This document shows, one piece after another, positions 12,588 through 23,780 of a stretch of DNA of 64,000 nt. The notes under the pieces were generated by a model. It worked only from the letters and a program-made list of their open reading frames with translations. It searched no databases and was not told the origin of the DNA. The position numbers and the translations under genes are program-made. The stretch spans positions 124,001 through 188,000 of the forward strand of contig JAGGNK010003224.1 in the NCBI GenBank assembly GCA_017590115.1. Direction: 5' to 3'. Positions within the stretch are counted from its first letter, which is position 1; each line of letters begins with the position of its first letter. Source of the DNA: Montifringilla adamsi. Lineage: Eukaryota; Chordata; Aves; Passeriformes; Passeridae.

Positions 12588-14354
12588 CATTTAATAGAGA
12601 TAATGAAATATTAATTAGAGCAAGAATAGAACACCAGCTCTCCCTTCTCCTAGGAAACTGCTATAGTCACTAGAGCATGAAGTCATGAAAAGCATTACCA
12701 TTTTCCATGAATATTCAATTAATCCACACAAAGTGAAAAACACTGGGAGGACAGAACAGATTTCCATTCCAGCACTTATGATATATGGGTTTTTTCAGGA
12801 GGTAGAACATGTGTGTTTAGATCCATCCTGGAAGACAAAGAGCTAAATCTCTAACTCCTGCATCTCAGTGTTGGTCCAATCTTGAAGGCAAGTGAAAAAG
12901 GCAAGCAAGGGGTTTTTAAGCCGCTTTTTGCTTGGAACCTAATCTGACAGACACACATTATTGAACCCTGGGAAAACACCAGCATTCTCAAGAATCACAG
13001 TTAGGACTAATTGCAGGGAAAGTTTGCAGACAATGAGTGGAAAACAAAGCACTTTCAAGCATATTCTGAATAAAACTTTAGGATGCTTAATGTTCAGACA
13101 AGATATTGGCTGAGAGCATTAGTGTTTTCTGAATGAGCTTCCTCTTGAGTTGTGTTGTGCAGAAATTGCAAGGACACAGGTTTCACTGGCCTCTAAACAG
13201 AAAACTTAAATGATAGGAAATAAATTGAATACTTCCTGCCATTCCTTGGATTTATTTCTGTAGTGTCCTTGCAAACTGCAAGATGATGCTTGCACGAATG
13301 ACAGATGTCTAATATCAAGACTAAGAGAATCAAGATAAAAATGTTTTTGTAGATAAAATTTTTCTGAGTTAATATCAACCTTGTTGAAATCAGCGCAGTA
13401 CACTCCTACCATCAGTTCCACTGTTTGAGAATAAAAAGTGTCTTGTCAGTATTTCCATCTATACTGTGTTTTTTACTGAAACAAGATTTATATAATTTAC
13501 TTCCAGTTCATCCTTTTTTTTGGTTGTATTTGTGTTAGATTGAGAAATACTTTTTGCTTAAGGCCAAGGGTTCCTAATTTCTAATGTGTGAAGATTTTTC
13601 TTCATGTTTACATCATGGTGTTTATTCATTTGTGTAAACTTGAGAAATCTGAGGCTAATAGAACACAAATACTGGCTTTGGGGCAAGGAATTTGTACGTG
13701 TGTGTGTTTCTTTTTTGCGTTTGCACTTCATGTTAGTTTTTTTTTCCTTTTGTTTCTTACAAACTCAGGAAGCAATAAGAATGTAATTCCTTTTATAAAC
13801 ATTCAGTAGCATCAAAATATAGAATCCCAAAACAATATTGAAGCCTATCTATAGGCAATCCAAGTTTCTTTAACACTAAGCAAGTGCAGAGCCTTCCACA
13901 GAAATCCAAATTGCACAACAGAATATACCCAGTTCTGAGCTTTTTTTTCTCTCCTCATAATCGAGCAGGAACAACTGGCAGTGTAACAGCTGCCTATACA
14001 TATTTCAAAACTGTGAAGAACAAGGCTAAAAATTTATTTCAGTTTATCACAGTTTTTTCATTGACTTACAAGGTTTCTGGATTTCATTCCAAGAAAGGTT
14101 AATGGTTAAATCCATGTATATGTTTTAACAAGAATTAGAAAACCATTCAGATTATTAAGAAAAGCAATCAGAGCTTCTAATATCTGCTGTGATGGTGAAT
14201 ATTGAAACAAATTGTGATATTCCCATTGCTGAGAGTGAAAAAATCAGTAAACATTCTTTGCAGGCAAGGAGGAAAACAAAAAATATTATTCATGAGAAAT
14301 GTTGTTACGGAGCTAATTCTGCCTCCCTTCAATTTATTATTGTAGTGTCCTTGC

Positions 14355-14373
14355 AATGCTGTAGTGCAGCATT
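14355..14373. repeat. short perfect hairpin (7-bp stem, 5-nt loop)
   Basis: AATGCTG at 14,355-14,361 pairs with CAGCATT at 14,367-14,373 around the loop TAGTG. It lies directly after the second copy of the TGTAGTGTCCTTGCAA motif. It is too short to be a microRNA precursor by itself, and there is no T-run suggesting an RNA polymerase III terminator. Confidence 0.7.
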
Positions 14374-15492
14374 TTGTCACAGTTATATAAGAACTATGTA
14401 AACTTATATATATCAGAAACAACAGGTCTTTCAATATACAGGGTAACTGTTGCAGGTTTTTCAGTGGTAAACTACAGACATACCCTCTTTTTATTTCATT
14501 AGAAAATACAAGGATTAATACACAAATATGGAAAAGGAGCTGCAATTAAATAGTGCTTGGTGATACAAATTACCAAGGTTGTAGTTTTGTACCAAAACCA
14601 TAAGTCCTTTTTTCCTCATATGGAAAGAAACTTTCACTATACTGTTTTGTGCATATTAAAAGCAAGACTGAAATGAAATAGGTACTCCAAATCTGAATGT
14701 CTCATGTTAGTTGTGAATGGGATAGGAATTTTCCTGTCCAAGCTCTGGACAAATTGCAGGATTATTTAAAGACTGCCAGTCTGCAATACCTTCCTTAGGT
14801 GGGAGGATTTTAAAATCCTTCTGCAGCTCTATTGATCTGTGTTAATATGCTATTTCAAATTACTAGAACTTACATATCATGTGAAATCCCTAGTCCCAGT
14901 GGGTAATAAAAAATTTAAACCCAAATTTGTTTGAAAAATGTAGTGCTTATGTCTGGGGAAGAAAAAAAGAATGCATACAATGCATACAATTAGAAAAAAA
15001 ATTTAGGAATTAATAATCAAAGTCAGGGAAGCAGTAATAAAACATGACAAAAAGCAAATGGCCTATATCAGTGCAGATTGTCTTAATACCTTTCTTCTGT
15101 AATTTTCTAGGCAAAACAAACACAATAAAATTCAGAAGGCTCTTACCTCCCCACTGTGCAGTTGGAAATCACAATACAAGCAATTCCTTGCCAGAAGGAA
15201 TTGCACATGCACCCAGCTATGATGTTGCAAATGAGAAGATATGAATATTCTCAGTAATAAGATATACACCTGAGGAGAACACAGGGTATGCTTCAGCCTG
15301 TGACAAAGTTTATGCTGCCTTTCAGCACTCAGACAAAGAAATGTGGAGATAGGAACCAAGGTGGTATGCAGAAATTTTTGCAATATGAAGCAGAAGAAGG
15401 AAGGGAAACAAGACCTCAAGAAAGAGGAGATAAGTAACATCAGATTGAAAATAGTGATATAGTATCTTATTGTCTAAGAAGTGAATGGATGT

Positions 15493-15514
15493 ATCACATA
15501 TCATGGTATGTGAT
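15493..15514. repeat. short perfect hairpin (8-bp stem, 6-nt loop)
   Basis: ATCACATA at 15,493-15,500 pairs with TATGTGAT at 15,507-15,514 around TCATGG. Such palindromes are expected occasionally by chance in AT-rich DNA, and no function is evident. Confidence 0.7.
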
Positions 15515-15906
15515 CTGATAATTTGGTATTTGACTCTTATAATGGTCCACTCTTTTATTTCATTAGCATATTCTAGGTTTATTGCTTTAAGATTGCAAAC
15601 ACAATGAGTCTACCTGCTTCTACAGTCAAACTTCTCCAGAATTTCCCAGAAGTCATGGTGGAAGAGTTAAATTCCTTTAGTTTTATTCTTCTGATGGGTA
15701 TTTCTCTAGTCTTCAGAAGATATCCTGGAACTCTTCTGTTTGGTATTCATGAAGCTTGAGAAGTGTAGACTTTCGGCCTTTATTGTTGGGGTTTTTTTCC
15801 TTTTTGTTGTTTAGCTGTACTTTTAAGGAAGGTTCACCTTGTCACTGTAAAGTGAATTTTCCTTTTTTCTGTTACAGCTTCCACAACCTTTCTTCAGGAA
15901 TGTTTA

Positions 15907-16440
15907 TCAGAAGATCCCTTCTTGTATTAATCTACTGGTAGTTTTCAACCTGATCATCCACTTTCCTTTCACTGCAAGGTGGTCTCTTTTTCTCTTACAA
16001 ATTAAATGAGTAGGTGGATCTACATCATTGTCTTGGTCTTTGTAGCCCACAGATAGTTCTGACCACTTTCCTCTGCACTTCTTACATCTTTCTTCAGATG
16101 CCAACCATCCTTCTGTATTTTTTCTTATTTTTGGCCAACTAACATACAGTTCCATGTACTGATTTCTGACACACTGATTTCTTTTGATCTTTACATGCAT
16201 ACACATTTTCATGGGTTTTTTTCTGTCCTGCAAATTACTAATTTTTTTCCTTCTCCAGGCTCTGAGCTTCTCTTGTTGATCCTGTTGATCTTGTTGATCT
16301 TGTAGATATCGAAATGGAAAGTGGAAGGGGTGGAACAGATTGAGTGTCCCCTCCCTTGCCTTGTTTAAAGCCCTCTTCAGCAGTTTACCAAGCCTGTGAC
16401 TGAAGTTACTCTTCCCCTTCTTGAATAGATGGACCCTCAC
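15907..16440 (-). other. 177-codon open frame of unknown nature, partly CR1-like
   Basis: This is one of the longest open frames outside the CpG island: 177 codons, Lys/Arg-rich, with no signal peptide and no domain I recognise. Residues near 48-57 form a Gln-rich DQQDQQDQQ run, caused by a GTTGATCTT-type trinucleotide repeat. The first 40 or so codons coincide with sequence resembling the CR1 5' region (see 16,250-16,447). The remainder, with Trp, Lys and Cys spread through it, matches nothing I know. It could be a decayed element, a chance frame or an unspliced piece of non-coding RNA. I do not call it a gene. Confidence 0.3.
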
Positions 16441-16447
16441 CAGCCCT
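16250..16447 (-). mobile_element. probable CR1 5'-region fragment
   Basis: On the minus strand the order is GGTGAGGGTCCATCTATTC, AAGAAGGGGAAGAGTAAC, TTCAGTCACAGGCTTGGTAA, CTGCTGAAGAGGGCTTTAAA, then GGGAGGGGACACTCAATCTG. From memory this order resembles the segment upstream of the main CR1 open frame, which ends in GAGGGCTTTAAACTAG followed by a G-rich stretch. CR1 5' pieces are rare because of 5' truncation. The match is by recall only, and the boundaries, especially the left one, are uncertain. Confidence 0.5.
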
Positions 16448-17974
16448 GAAAAAGAAATTTGAGCAAGATACTCAAAGGTTATATATGCAAATATACATGG
16501 TTTAAATCATTAGTTCTTCTGTGAAATCTTTGTGACTCTAGCACCACTTTTCTCAGAGTTTGTCCATTTTAATTCTTAGGGGTTTAAACCCTTCAGGAAG
16601 AACTTCCCTCTTCACTTGTATATTTCTGCAGTGCTGGCTGTGCTGAGATCCCAGCTTCAGATATGGGTGTTCTGGGCTCTGTTTTCATATTAAAAAATAA
16701 TCAAACAGCCCTGTTTGTATAAATTAATATATACTTTCCCTAGCACAAGCTGTGTATACTTGCCATAAATCAGCTATTGGATGAGTGGCTCTTTAAGAAG
16801 AAAAACATCCATATGCTTTACAAAAGGACAGGGGTTTAAAGTACATACTAAAAAAAATCCATTCCTTTTCAGCTTTCAACTGGTCAATTGCATAGATCAA
16901 AACAAGAGAAAAGTGAAGTACCCTGAAAACATTAGCTATGAGTTTGAATGTTTCTTGTTTTATTACCTGCAGGTCAAAATGGATTGTCACATTAACATGG
17001 AAAATAGAGAAACCCTAAGACCTAGCTTCCTGCAATTTAGCATATATTGGGCAAAAAATCAAAGAGAACATTTGTTTTATTGTTGAGATGACTGTGTAGG
17101 AGATGCAGATGCAGACCATCAATAATGCTGGTATTATTTTTAACTGAAATACTGTAGGACCATTGTAGACATATAGTAAAAAGATAAGGACTTCAGCCTG
17201 TAACTAAAGTACAAAAGGCACTGAATAGAGGCTGGTAGCTTTCCTTCCATTTATGGTATAATTGCAGCTGTTTTCAAGCAAGCTATAACATGAAAAGGAG
17301 TAAAAATTCAATGTCAGTAATGTAATTTGGTGTCATATATCAGTGTTTCTTAGCAACAAGCCAGTAACGTTCCATGGAGGCCATGCTCAAATGAAGTCAT
17401 ATTGCATCAGTGGAGAATATTTTCAATGAATGTTTATGCCTCAGGTTTTTCTCTGAAAAAGGGTGGATGTTACAAGAACCTTGCTGCTCCAAGTTGAAAA
17501 CATTAATTTTTTCTTTGTTTTCTTTTGTTTTCAAAAATCTACATATAACTCAGCTGTAACAGTGTTCATTAAACCAAAACCCGCTTCAAAATACTTCTCT
17601 ACCCTTTATTGTAAAGGAAGATTGTCTGTCCTATCAGGAAGCGTGTCTTTCATCTGCTGAGATCTCTCTTGAGTAACAGTCTTGGGATGGACCCTTAGTG
17701 TTGGATGTGTATATGTGTAAAACAACACTTGAAGGAAGAAGAAAGGGGGAGGTTTTTTTCCCCCATATTCAAGATACATCATCTAAGATATGCTCAAACC
17801 CCTTCTTTCTTAAAGTTCAAGCTGTTTTGGAAACCAGGTAAATTTTTTATATTTCAGCAACTAGAGGAAAAAGAATTTAATCAAATAATAAAATCAGAAA
17901 AATACAAGGAACAGGGAATATTAGAGATGGTTTGATATCCTATTTTAATATTTTTATAATTTTATGAATCTATA
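16448..17974. other. unique AT-rich DNA, nothing recognised
   Basis: No gene or transposon was recognised on either strand. The longest open frame is 101 codons (from 16,781, plus strand) and shows no known domain. Confidence 0.5.
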
Positions 17975-18572
17975 GTCACAGAATCACAGAATCACTAGGT
18001 TGGAAGAGGCCTTCAAGATCATTGAGTGCAACCCATGGCCCAACACCTCAACTACCTCAATACACCCCAACACACTCACGAGTGCCACACCCAGTCCTTT
18101 TTTCAACACATACAGGGATGGTGACTCCACCACCTCCCCAGGCAGACCCTTCCAGTACTTTATCACTCTTTCCATAAAAACCTTTTTCCTAACAACATCC
18201 AACTTGTATTTCCCTTGGCACAACTTAAGACTCTGTCCTCTGGTACTGTCTCTGCTTGGAGAAAGAGACCAAGCCCCACCTGACTACAGCCACCTTTCAG
18301 GGAGTTATAGAGAGTGATAAGGTCACCTCTGAGTCTCCTTTTCTCCAGGCTAAACACCCCCAGCTCCCTCAGTGGTTCCTCACAGAGCTTGTGTTCCAAG
18401 CCCCTCACCAGCCTCGTTGCCTCCTCTGGATGTGCTCAAGTGTCCCCAGGTCCTTCCCAAACTGAGGGGCCAGAACTGGACACAGCACTCAAGGTGTGAC
18501 CTCACCAGTACAGGGGGAGAATGACCTCCCTGCTCCTGCTGGCCACACTGTTCCTGATACAGGCCATTTGTT
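17975..18572 (-). mobile_element. CR1 LINE, 5'-truncated copy
   Basis: The plus strand starts with the reverse complement of the CR1 terminus (two AGAATCAC units). It continues with TAGGTTGGAAGAGGCC, CCCAGGCAGACCCTTCCAGT, TTTTCTCCAGGCTAAACA, CCCCAGCTCCCTCAG and GGGGCCAGAACTGGACACAG, ending around the CCTGCTGGCCACACTG landmark. About 600 bp of the 3' region is present. It differs in detail from the 5.3 kb and 6.2 kb copies, so it belongs to another CR1 subfamily. Confidence 0.96.
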
Positions 18573-19166
18573 ACTACCCAAAAGAAAAAAACTGAGTATG
18601 AATTAACACTGTTCTGATGACAACTTGGATCAGGATCAAATTCTCCTATGCCACTTACAGATGTGGCTTCATGGAGGTTTGCATTACCTGCACCTCTAGT
18701 TCCTGCATAGTCAGAACTCAAGAAAACACCCCCTAGAAATTTTCATACCTAGTGTGCTTTGCACTTGCAGAAGATCAATTCAGCTTTTCTTTTTCCTTTC
18801 TGAACCAAGCATTAGGGAGATACACAGTCTTAATGCTTTCAAAATATCAATTTTTTGTGATGGAGCACAGGTATAAAAGGATTGGACTTCGATCAAAGAA
18901 TGAGCCTTCCCTTGTCAGAACAAGTGCTTAATGTATGTGTACACGATTTCCTTCAAAATTACTTTTCCAGTCAGTTAGCCAGCATTTAAGGTCCATCAGA
19001 AGAGTTTAGCTTCTGAAAAAGACACATTTTCTTACAAAGGAACAAAGCACCAAAGACAACACCTCTGCTTGGGAGAGTTAAAATCCTGATGTCATTGAGA
19101 GAATTCAAGCACTGATTGTAAAGATACTGAGGGTCATAAATCCTGTGAGAGAAATAATTTATTTTT
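18573..19166. other. unique DNA, nothing recognised
   Basis: No gene or repeat was recognised. Confidence 0.5.
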
Positions 19167-19419
19167 CTAAGCCCTCATAACAAAATAGAAGCAAGCAAAG
19201 AAAGGGCCCCTTAGATGAAATAATTGCTTTGTGTCACACTGTGTAAGCAGCCCCTGCTCCAAGGCCATGCAGGGGACATGTTGACATAGGCAGATGCAGA
19301 TAGGGCATATCTCTCTCACTCCTGCTCTGGCCAGGCAGGTGCAAACCAGCTTTGGCCAGGAACCCTTGAACTCATGTAAACATGCCACAAGCCCATACTT
19401 CACCCCTTCGAACACTTTT

Positions 19420-19557
19420 ATTTTAGGCCCAGCAGCACTGCAGCATTGCTGTGCGGGCCCTGAAGGGCAGCCAGCTCCCAGCCACCAGGCCGCAGCGGGC
19501 GCGGGACGGACATGCAGGACACACGCCATCAGCCTGGCACGGCACGGCCCAGTCCAG
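19420..19557 (+). promoter_or_regulatory. small CpG-dense patch followed by a splice donor
   Basis: Within about 140 bp, CpG dinucleotides are clustered (GTGCGGGCCC, CCGCAGCGGGCGCGGGACGG, GGCACGGCACGGCCC), unlike the CpG-poor DNA around it. It ends at CCAG followed by GTAGGA at 19,558, a good plus-strand splice donor. This fits the promoter and first exon of a non-coding transcript. A GC-rich piece of a solo LTR or another insertion is an alternative. A 200-codon minus-strand frame (19,167-19,769) crosses the patch; it is Cys-, Ala- and Pro-rich and shows no domain, and I take it as a by-product of local composition. Confidence 0.35.
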
Positions 19558-21166
19558 GTAGGAGCATGGGGAGCTCTACAGGGCCTCAGGTGACCAAACC
19601 TCCACCTAATCCAGGTTTTCATCATGGGAGGCTGCAGGACAAAGCATGGGAAATCTGAAACCAGCATCTGTAAAGCAATGTACCTGTCAGGAAAATTCTG
19701 CCTTGTCTCCAGGGCTTGTCCTGTGAGACAGGAGTGGCTCTGTTCCTGCAGTTCATCCAGATAAACCACCGTGTCCAGTCTGAGCTGCTGACTGGGCTCA
19801 GGATTTGCTCAGCACTCAGGTTGTGACCGCCTATAGCTGACTCTTCTTACATGCTCTTTTTCCCTTCTCATCCGCACTGAGCACGGTGAGAAGAGAAAAT
19901 GTGGTCAGGGGAGGAATTGTTAACAAATTTACAAGACACAAAGGTTCTCTGCAGATCAAAATATCCTTTCAGTTTTCAGAGCAAAACAAGAAGCTGAAAT
20001 ACCAGGCCTTTAAACTCCATTTTTCTCATGACAATTCTGTGACATGCCTCGAAATTAGAAATTTAATTTTTACAATTTCTTTTTTCCTCTTGTTTCACTG
20101 AAAGTTTTCTTTTGGAAAATTAATTTCAGTTTTATGTTTCTGCATAACAGTTTATTAGGATCAGCAGCAAAAAATGAAAATATAAATGTGACGTGTAGCA
20201 TAATTTTGAGAAGAAAACTAAGTGAATGTATGCCATTTGAAATAACATTTTTCTGCTGGGTAGACAGCACAAGCAATCTCTTAGTTATCTCATAATTGCA
20301 TTCCAGTTTACACTGAGACAACAGTGGTTAAATAGCTGGTGTGATGATGCTGCATTTGAGGAAATAAATTTAGCAACTTAGCTGCTAATTGCATAATCTT
20401 AAAATTCTTTTCTCTAAATTAGTTTCTGGAGATCCTGTCAGTGTTAGTTCCAAGACTTAACTAATCTTGAGCTAATGCAGTAACCCACTGGGGATCTCAT
20501 GGCCTGTGCTAAGGTCCACAGTGGGGCTTCACAGACCTGGCACACTTGCCATAAGGTAAATCCTGTTCTTCCAGGAATGGTTGCTGTTGAAACATGAGAT
20601 ATGTTTGGGAATGCTATGATTTTCTTGGCTCTGTGTAAAACCCCCAGTTCCTCTGCTGCATATCCAGACACTTTTAAATGTCGGTAGAGTATTTAGAGTT
20701 CACCTGAAGTATACAGAAAATGTAGTTTCCCTGCACACTGAAAGCCGGAGTACCTGGGCTTCAAGAAGGTTTTGCGATTTGTCTCTACAATCTAATATCT
20801 CAAGTGCGTTTTTAAAGTCTTTTCAGACCTAAAGTTTCCCATCTTGACAATGGATTTCTTTGACACTTAGATTTTGACTTATATAATCTGTTAGTGTTTC
20901 TTTCCATGTAAGACAGAAATTTTTGAAATGTAGAATGGAAGAACAGAGCCTTTGCTTGGGTAGAATTAGAAAAGATTTTTGGATTTTTTACAAAATAAAA
21001 GAAAGCACAAACATTTAATTTTTAATCAACACCAAATGTTACAAAGTCTGTATCCACAAACATTTTCTCTCCTCTGTACTAAACCCTTTTTATAAAATAT
21101 CCTGGGGCAGTTTTCTTCTTTTTAAGAAATGAGAATCAGCTCATAAGCATACGTCAATTCAAATTT

Positions 21167-21188
21167 AAAAAAAAAAAAAAAAAAAAAA
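21167..21188. repeat. A22 homopolymer
   Basis: There are twenty-two consecutive A followed by GAAAG. No retrocopy is recognisable on its 5' side. Confidence 0.9.
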
Positions 21189-23075
21189 GAAAGCTTGGTT
21201 TAGGCATGTTAAAATTATATATTAGATTTGAAGCAATTTCAAAATTTCTTTCATTTCTTTCTTTTTCTAATAAAAATTGTTTATTTAAATAATCTCATTT
21301 TAATTAATATTTCAAACCTATATTCAATTAATTTACTGTTAAAACATTAAAATTATTTATCTATAGTTACAAACAACTGATGATCTCTGCAGAAATAGAA
21401 GTTGGTTTTGATGGCATGTAGTTTAAGTTGCTTTACCACAGTATTGATTATTTTCACATGGGTCAAAAAATCTGAAATATCTGGGATTTGTCATTCCTGA
21501 AGAGCTACGTTCTACCAGAGCTCTAATTGTAGCTCTGATTTTTGTCTCATTTTAATATCAAATATTTTTTGTAAGACATTTTTCTTAAAAGTGAACTCCT
21601 TGGGAGATTTTATGCATTACACAAGTATACTAAAAATTATGGAGGAACACTGTCATGCTTTTGTAATTAAAAAATCCTTTGAACACTCCATAAGCTCTAC
21701 TCCAGTTATTTCTCACTTCAGTGGTGTATGTTCACCTTATTTATACTCTTTTCTGTGGTGAAGCTAAACTGGTGAAAACAAATCTGTGCAGCTTCTGTAG
21801 ACCCAGCACTGCATCTGTACATCTCCTAATGGAATTCCTGAAAACCCTGCATTTCCCCAGGCTCTAGGCACATGGCCTGAAAATTTTGTCACAAATCTTA
21901 GCAAATGGAATATGCTTTGAGTATGCCAGAATCTGAGCGGCTCAGCTATGAATCCTTAAATTACCACATAGCTTTCTTTAGCAGAGGTTTGGAAAGGATA
22001 CTGAGTATTTGCCCAGAGCTTACTAACTACTTGAACAAGGTAGTTGTATCAGATTATGATATTCAGGTTACTTTGTGAATCAATAATCAGGTATTTAATG
22101 GCCAGAATAAGAACTTAAACACCTATGATAATTTGGTTATTGCCTCATGACAGAAATGATAAGCTAATTTTTCCAGAGCAAAATAATTTGCATCAAAATT
22201 GTAAATCACAGTTTATTTTAACTACAAGCCAATAGAATGCAAGACTATTAGAAATACACCTGTAGTGTTCAGCAAGCTTATATGGCTTTTTTCACTAAGT
22301 GATGACATTATTTTATCTCATAACTAAAATAGTTTGGTTGCATTGGAAGTCTTTGAATGGGCTTCTTCTGTTATCTTAGCAAGTTAGAAAAACTGATATC
22401 CAGGAAGTCCTTGGTTCTGACTGCTTTGGGGTGCTTGGGCGTAGAAAACTCAGACATCCCAAACTGTAAGGTCCATCATTAGTGACCACCTGCATCCAAT
22501 GTGGCAGAGAAATATTACAGACATAGAACCATGGGGCAGAAAGCAGTCCCTGCACTGCACATCTTGTGTAATAAACAGAGGAATGGGTGCACAGTGAACA
22601 GTGATTGAGCCAAAGTCACACAAGCAACTACTGGAAAAATCAGGAGTTTCCTATTTGCCATATTAAATATTTTTTTTACTCATTATCCTCCGCTATTTTT
22701 GCTACTAAAAGTCATTACTTCTGAAACAGGAGTACAAGTCAAATGGAAAAGCCACAGTGTTTAGGCTTCTCTTAAGTGCTTTGTTAAGCTCTTTAATCCT
22801 ATTTTACTTGTTAAATATTAAAATTGAGATATAATTTAAAAATGAATGTATGCAATGTAATGAGATGAGACAAATGGGTAGCAGAAAATTTAGCAAAGAA
22901 CGAACTCTTCAGTCTAAACTAAAATTGAACATTTGCTTCCATTTTGGAACAGGAAGATAGTGGAGATAGTAATTATATGTCAGTAATATAGTAATATATG
23001 TCAGCTTTCAGTGAAGAAGAAATAGTGATTATTAAGCCATTTTTCTGCCTAAATCTCATCTGTGGTATTTCAGCA

Positions 23076-23076
<1 letters not shown>

Positions 23077-23108
<32 letters not shown>
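23077..23108. repeat. (CT)12 microsatellite with CTGT leader
   Basis: A CTGTCTGT leader is followed by twelve CT units from 23,085 to 23,108. This is a polymorphism-prone polypyrimidine tract. A shorter related CTCTGTCTCTCTT tract occurs near 23,276. Confidence 0.95.
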
Positions 23109-23742
23109 ATGCAATGCCAGAACAAATTCATCCTGTTGATTTTTTCAGCACTATGTAGCTATTGGTGCCTATGGAGTTCTATCTTCTGCTAATATAAACT
23201 AGCCATTTATTGCATTGCTAAGAACAAAATGACTGAGAAAAGATGCTGATGAGGTGGACCCCAAGGATCTCAAAATCTCTGTCTCTCTTTGCAATGAATC
23301 AGGAGCTAAGAAGTAATCCAGGAAAAATATGATAGGAGAATCAGAGAAAAGAATGGAACAGACTGAAGAGAGAGATAGGTGTCCATGTCATTTCTGGACA
23401 AGAATATTTCTAACTGCTGGCAGTGATCAGGAAAGCAATGCAACTGTGACAGGATATCACAAAGAAAGCACCAATTAAAGGAATTTAATTGCAAGGCCCA
23501 TTTTAACGTTCATTTTTAGGCTAGACAAAGTTAACTACAGTGTCTTTTTGGTTAGCTTTGCATAAAGATAAAATGTATTAGCCAACCTAATTTAAATATG
23601 TTACCATTTCCTAATTTTAGAGGAAATAATATTTTAATTTTGCCTGAATATTCAGGAAATAATGTTATACTGACCCATGCCCAATATTCAAAACATGGAT
23701 TTTCTCGCTTACTTTGTCTAATTCAAAAGCATCTCCAGCTGC

Positions 23743-23780
23743 AACTGAAGCTTTCACTCAGAACTGAAGCTTTCACTCAT
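23743..23780. repeat. 19-bp tandem duplication
   Basis: AACTGAAGCTTTCACTCA occurs at 23,743 and again at 23,762. The two units are adjacent with period 19 and identical over 18 bases. I take it as a simple slippage duplication. Confidence 0.92.

Larger units (their letters stand above)
12588..15906. other. unique AT-rich region, no gene recognised
   Basis: No gene was found. A 16-nt motif, TGTAGTGTCCTTGCAA, occurs twice in the same orientation (near 13,260 and 14,341), each preceded by similar AT-rich sequence. Two small perfect hairpins, at 14,355-14,373 and 15,493-15,514, are listed separately. Confidence 0.5.

Noticed and set aside
12226..12590. Two minus-strand frames with Ser-Leu-Pro-Phe-Pro repeats and a poly-Lys start
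   Set aside because: They are created by the (GGGAA)8 microsatellite and the T20 run; there is no independent coding evidence.
19167..19769. 200-codon minus-strand frame
   Set aside because: It is Cys-, Pro- and Ala-rich without any recognised domain or repeats. It spans the CpG patch, where stops are rare. I kept the patch as a candidate regulatory feature but not the protein.
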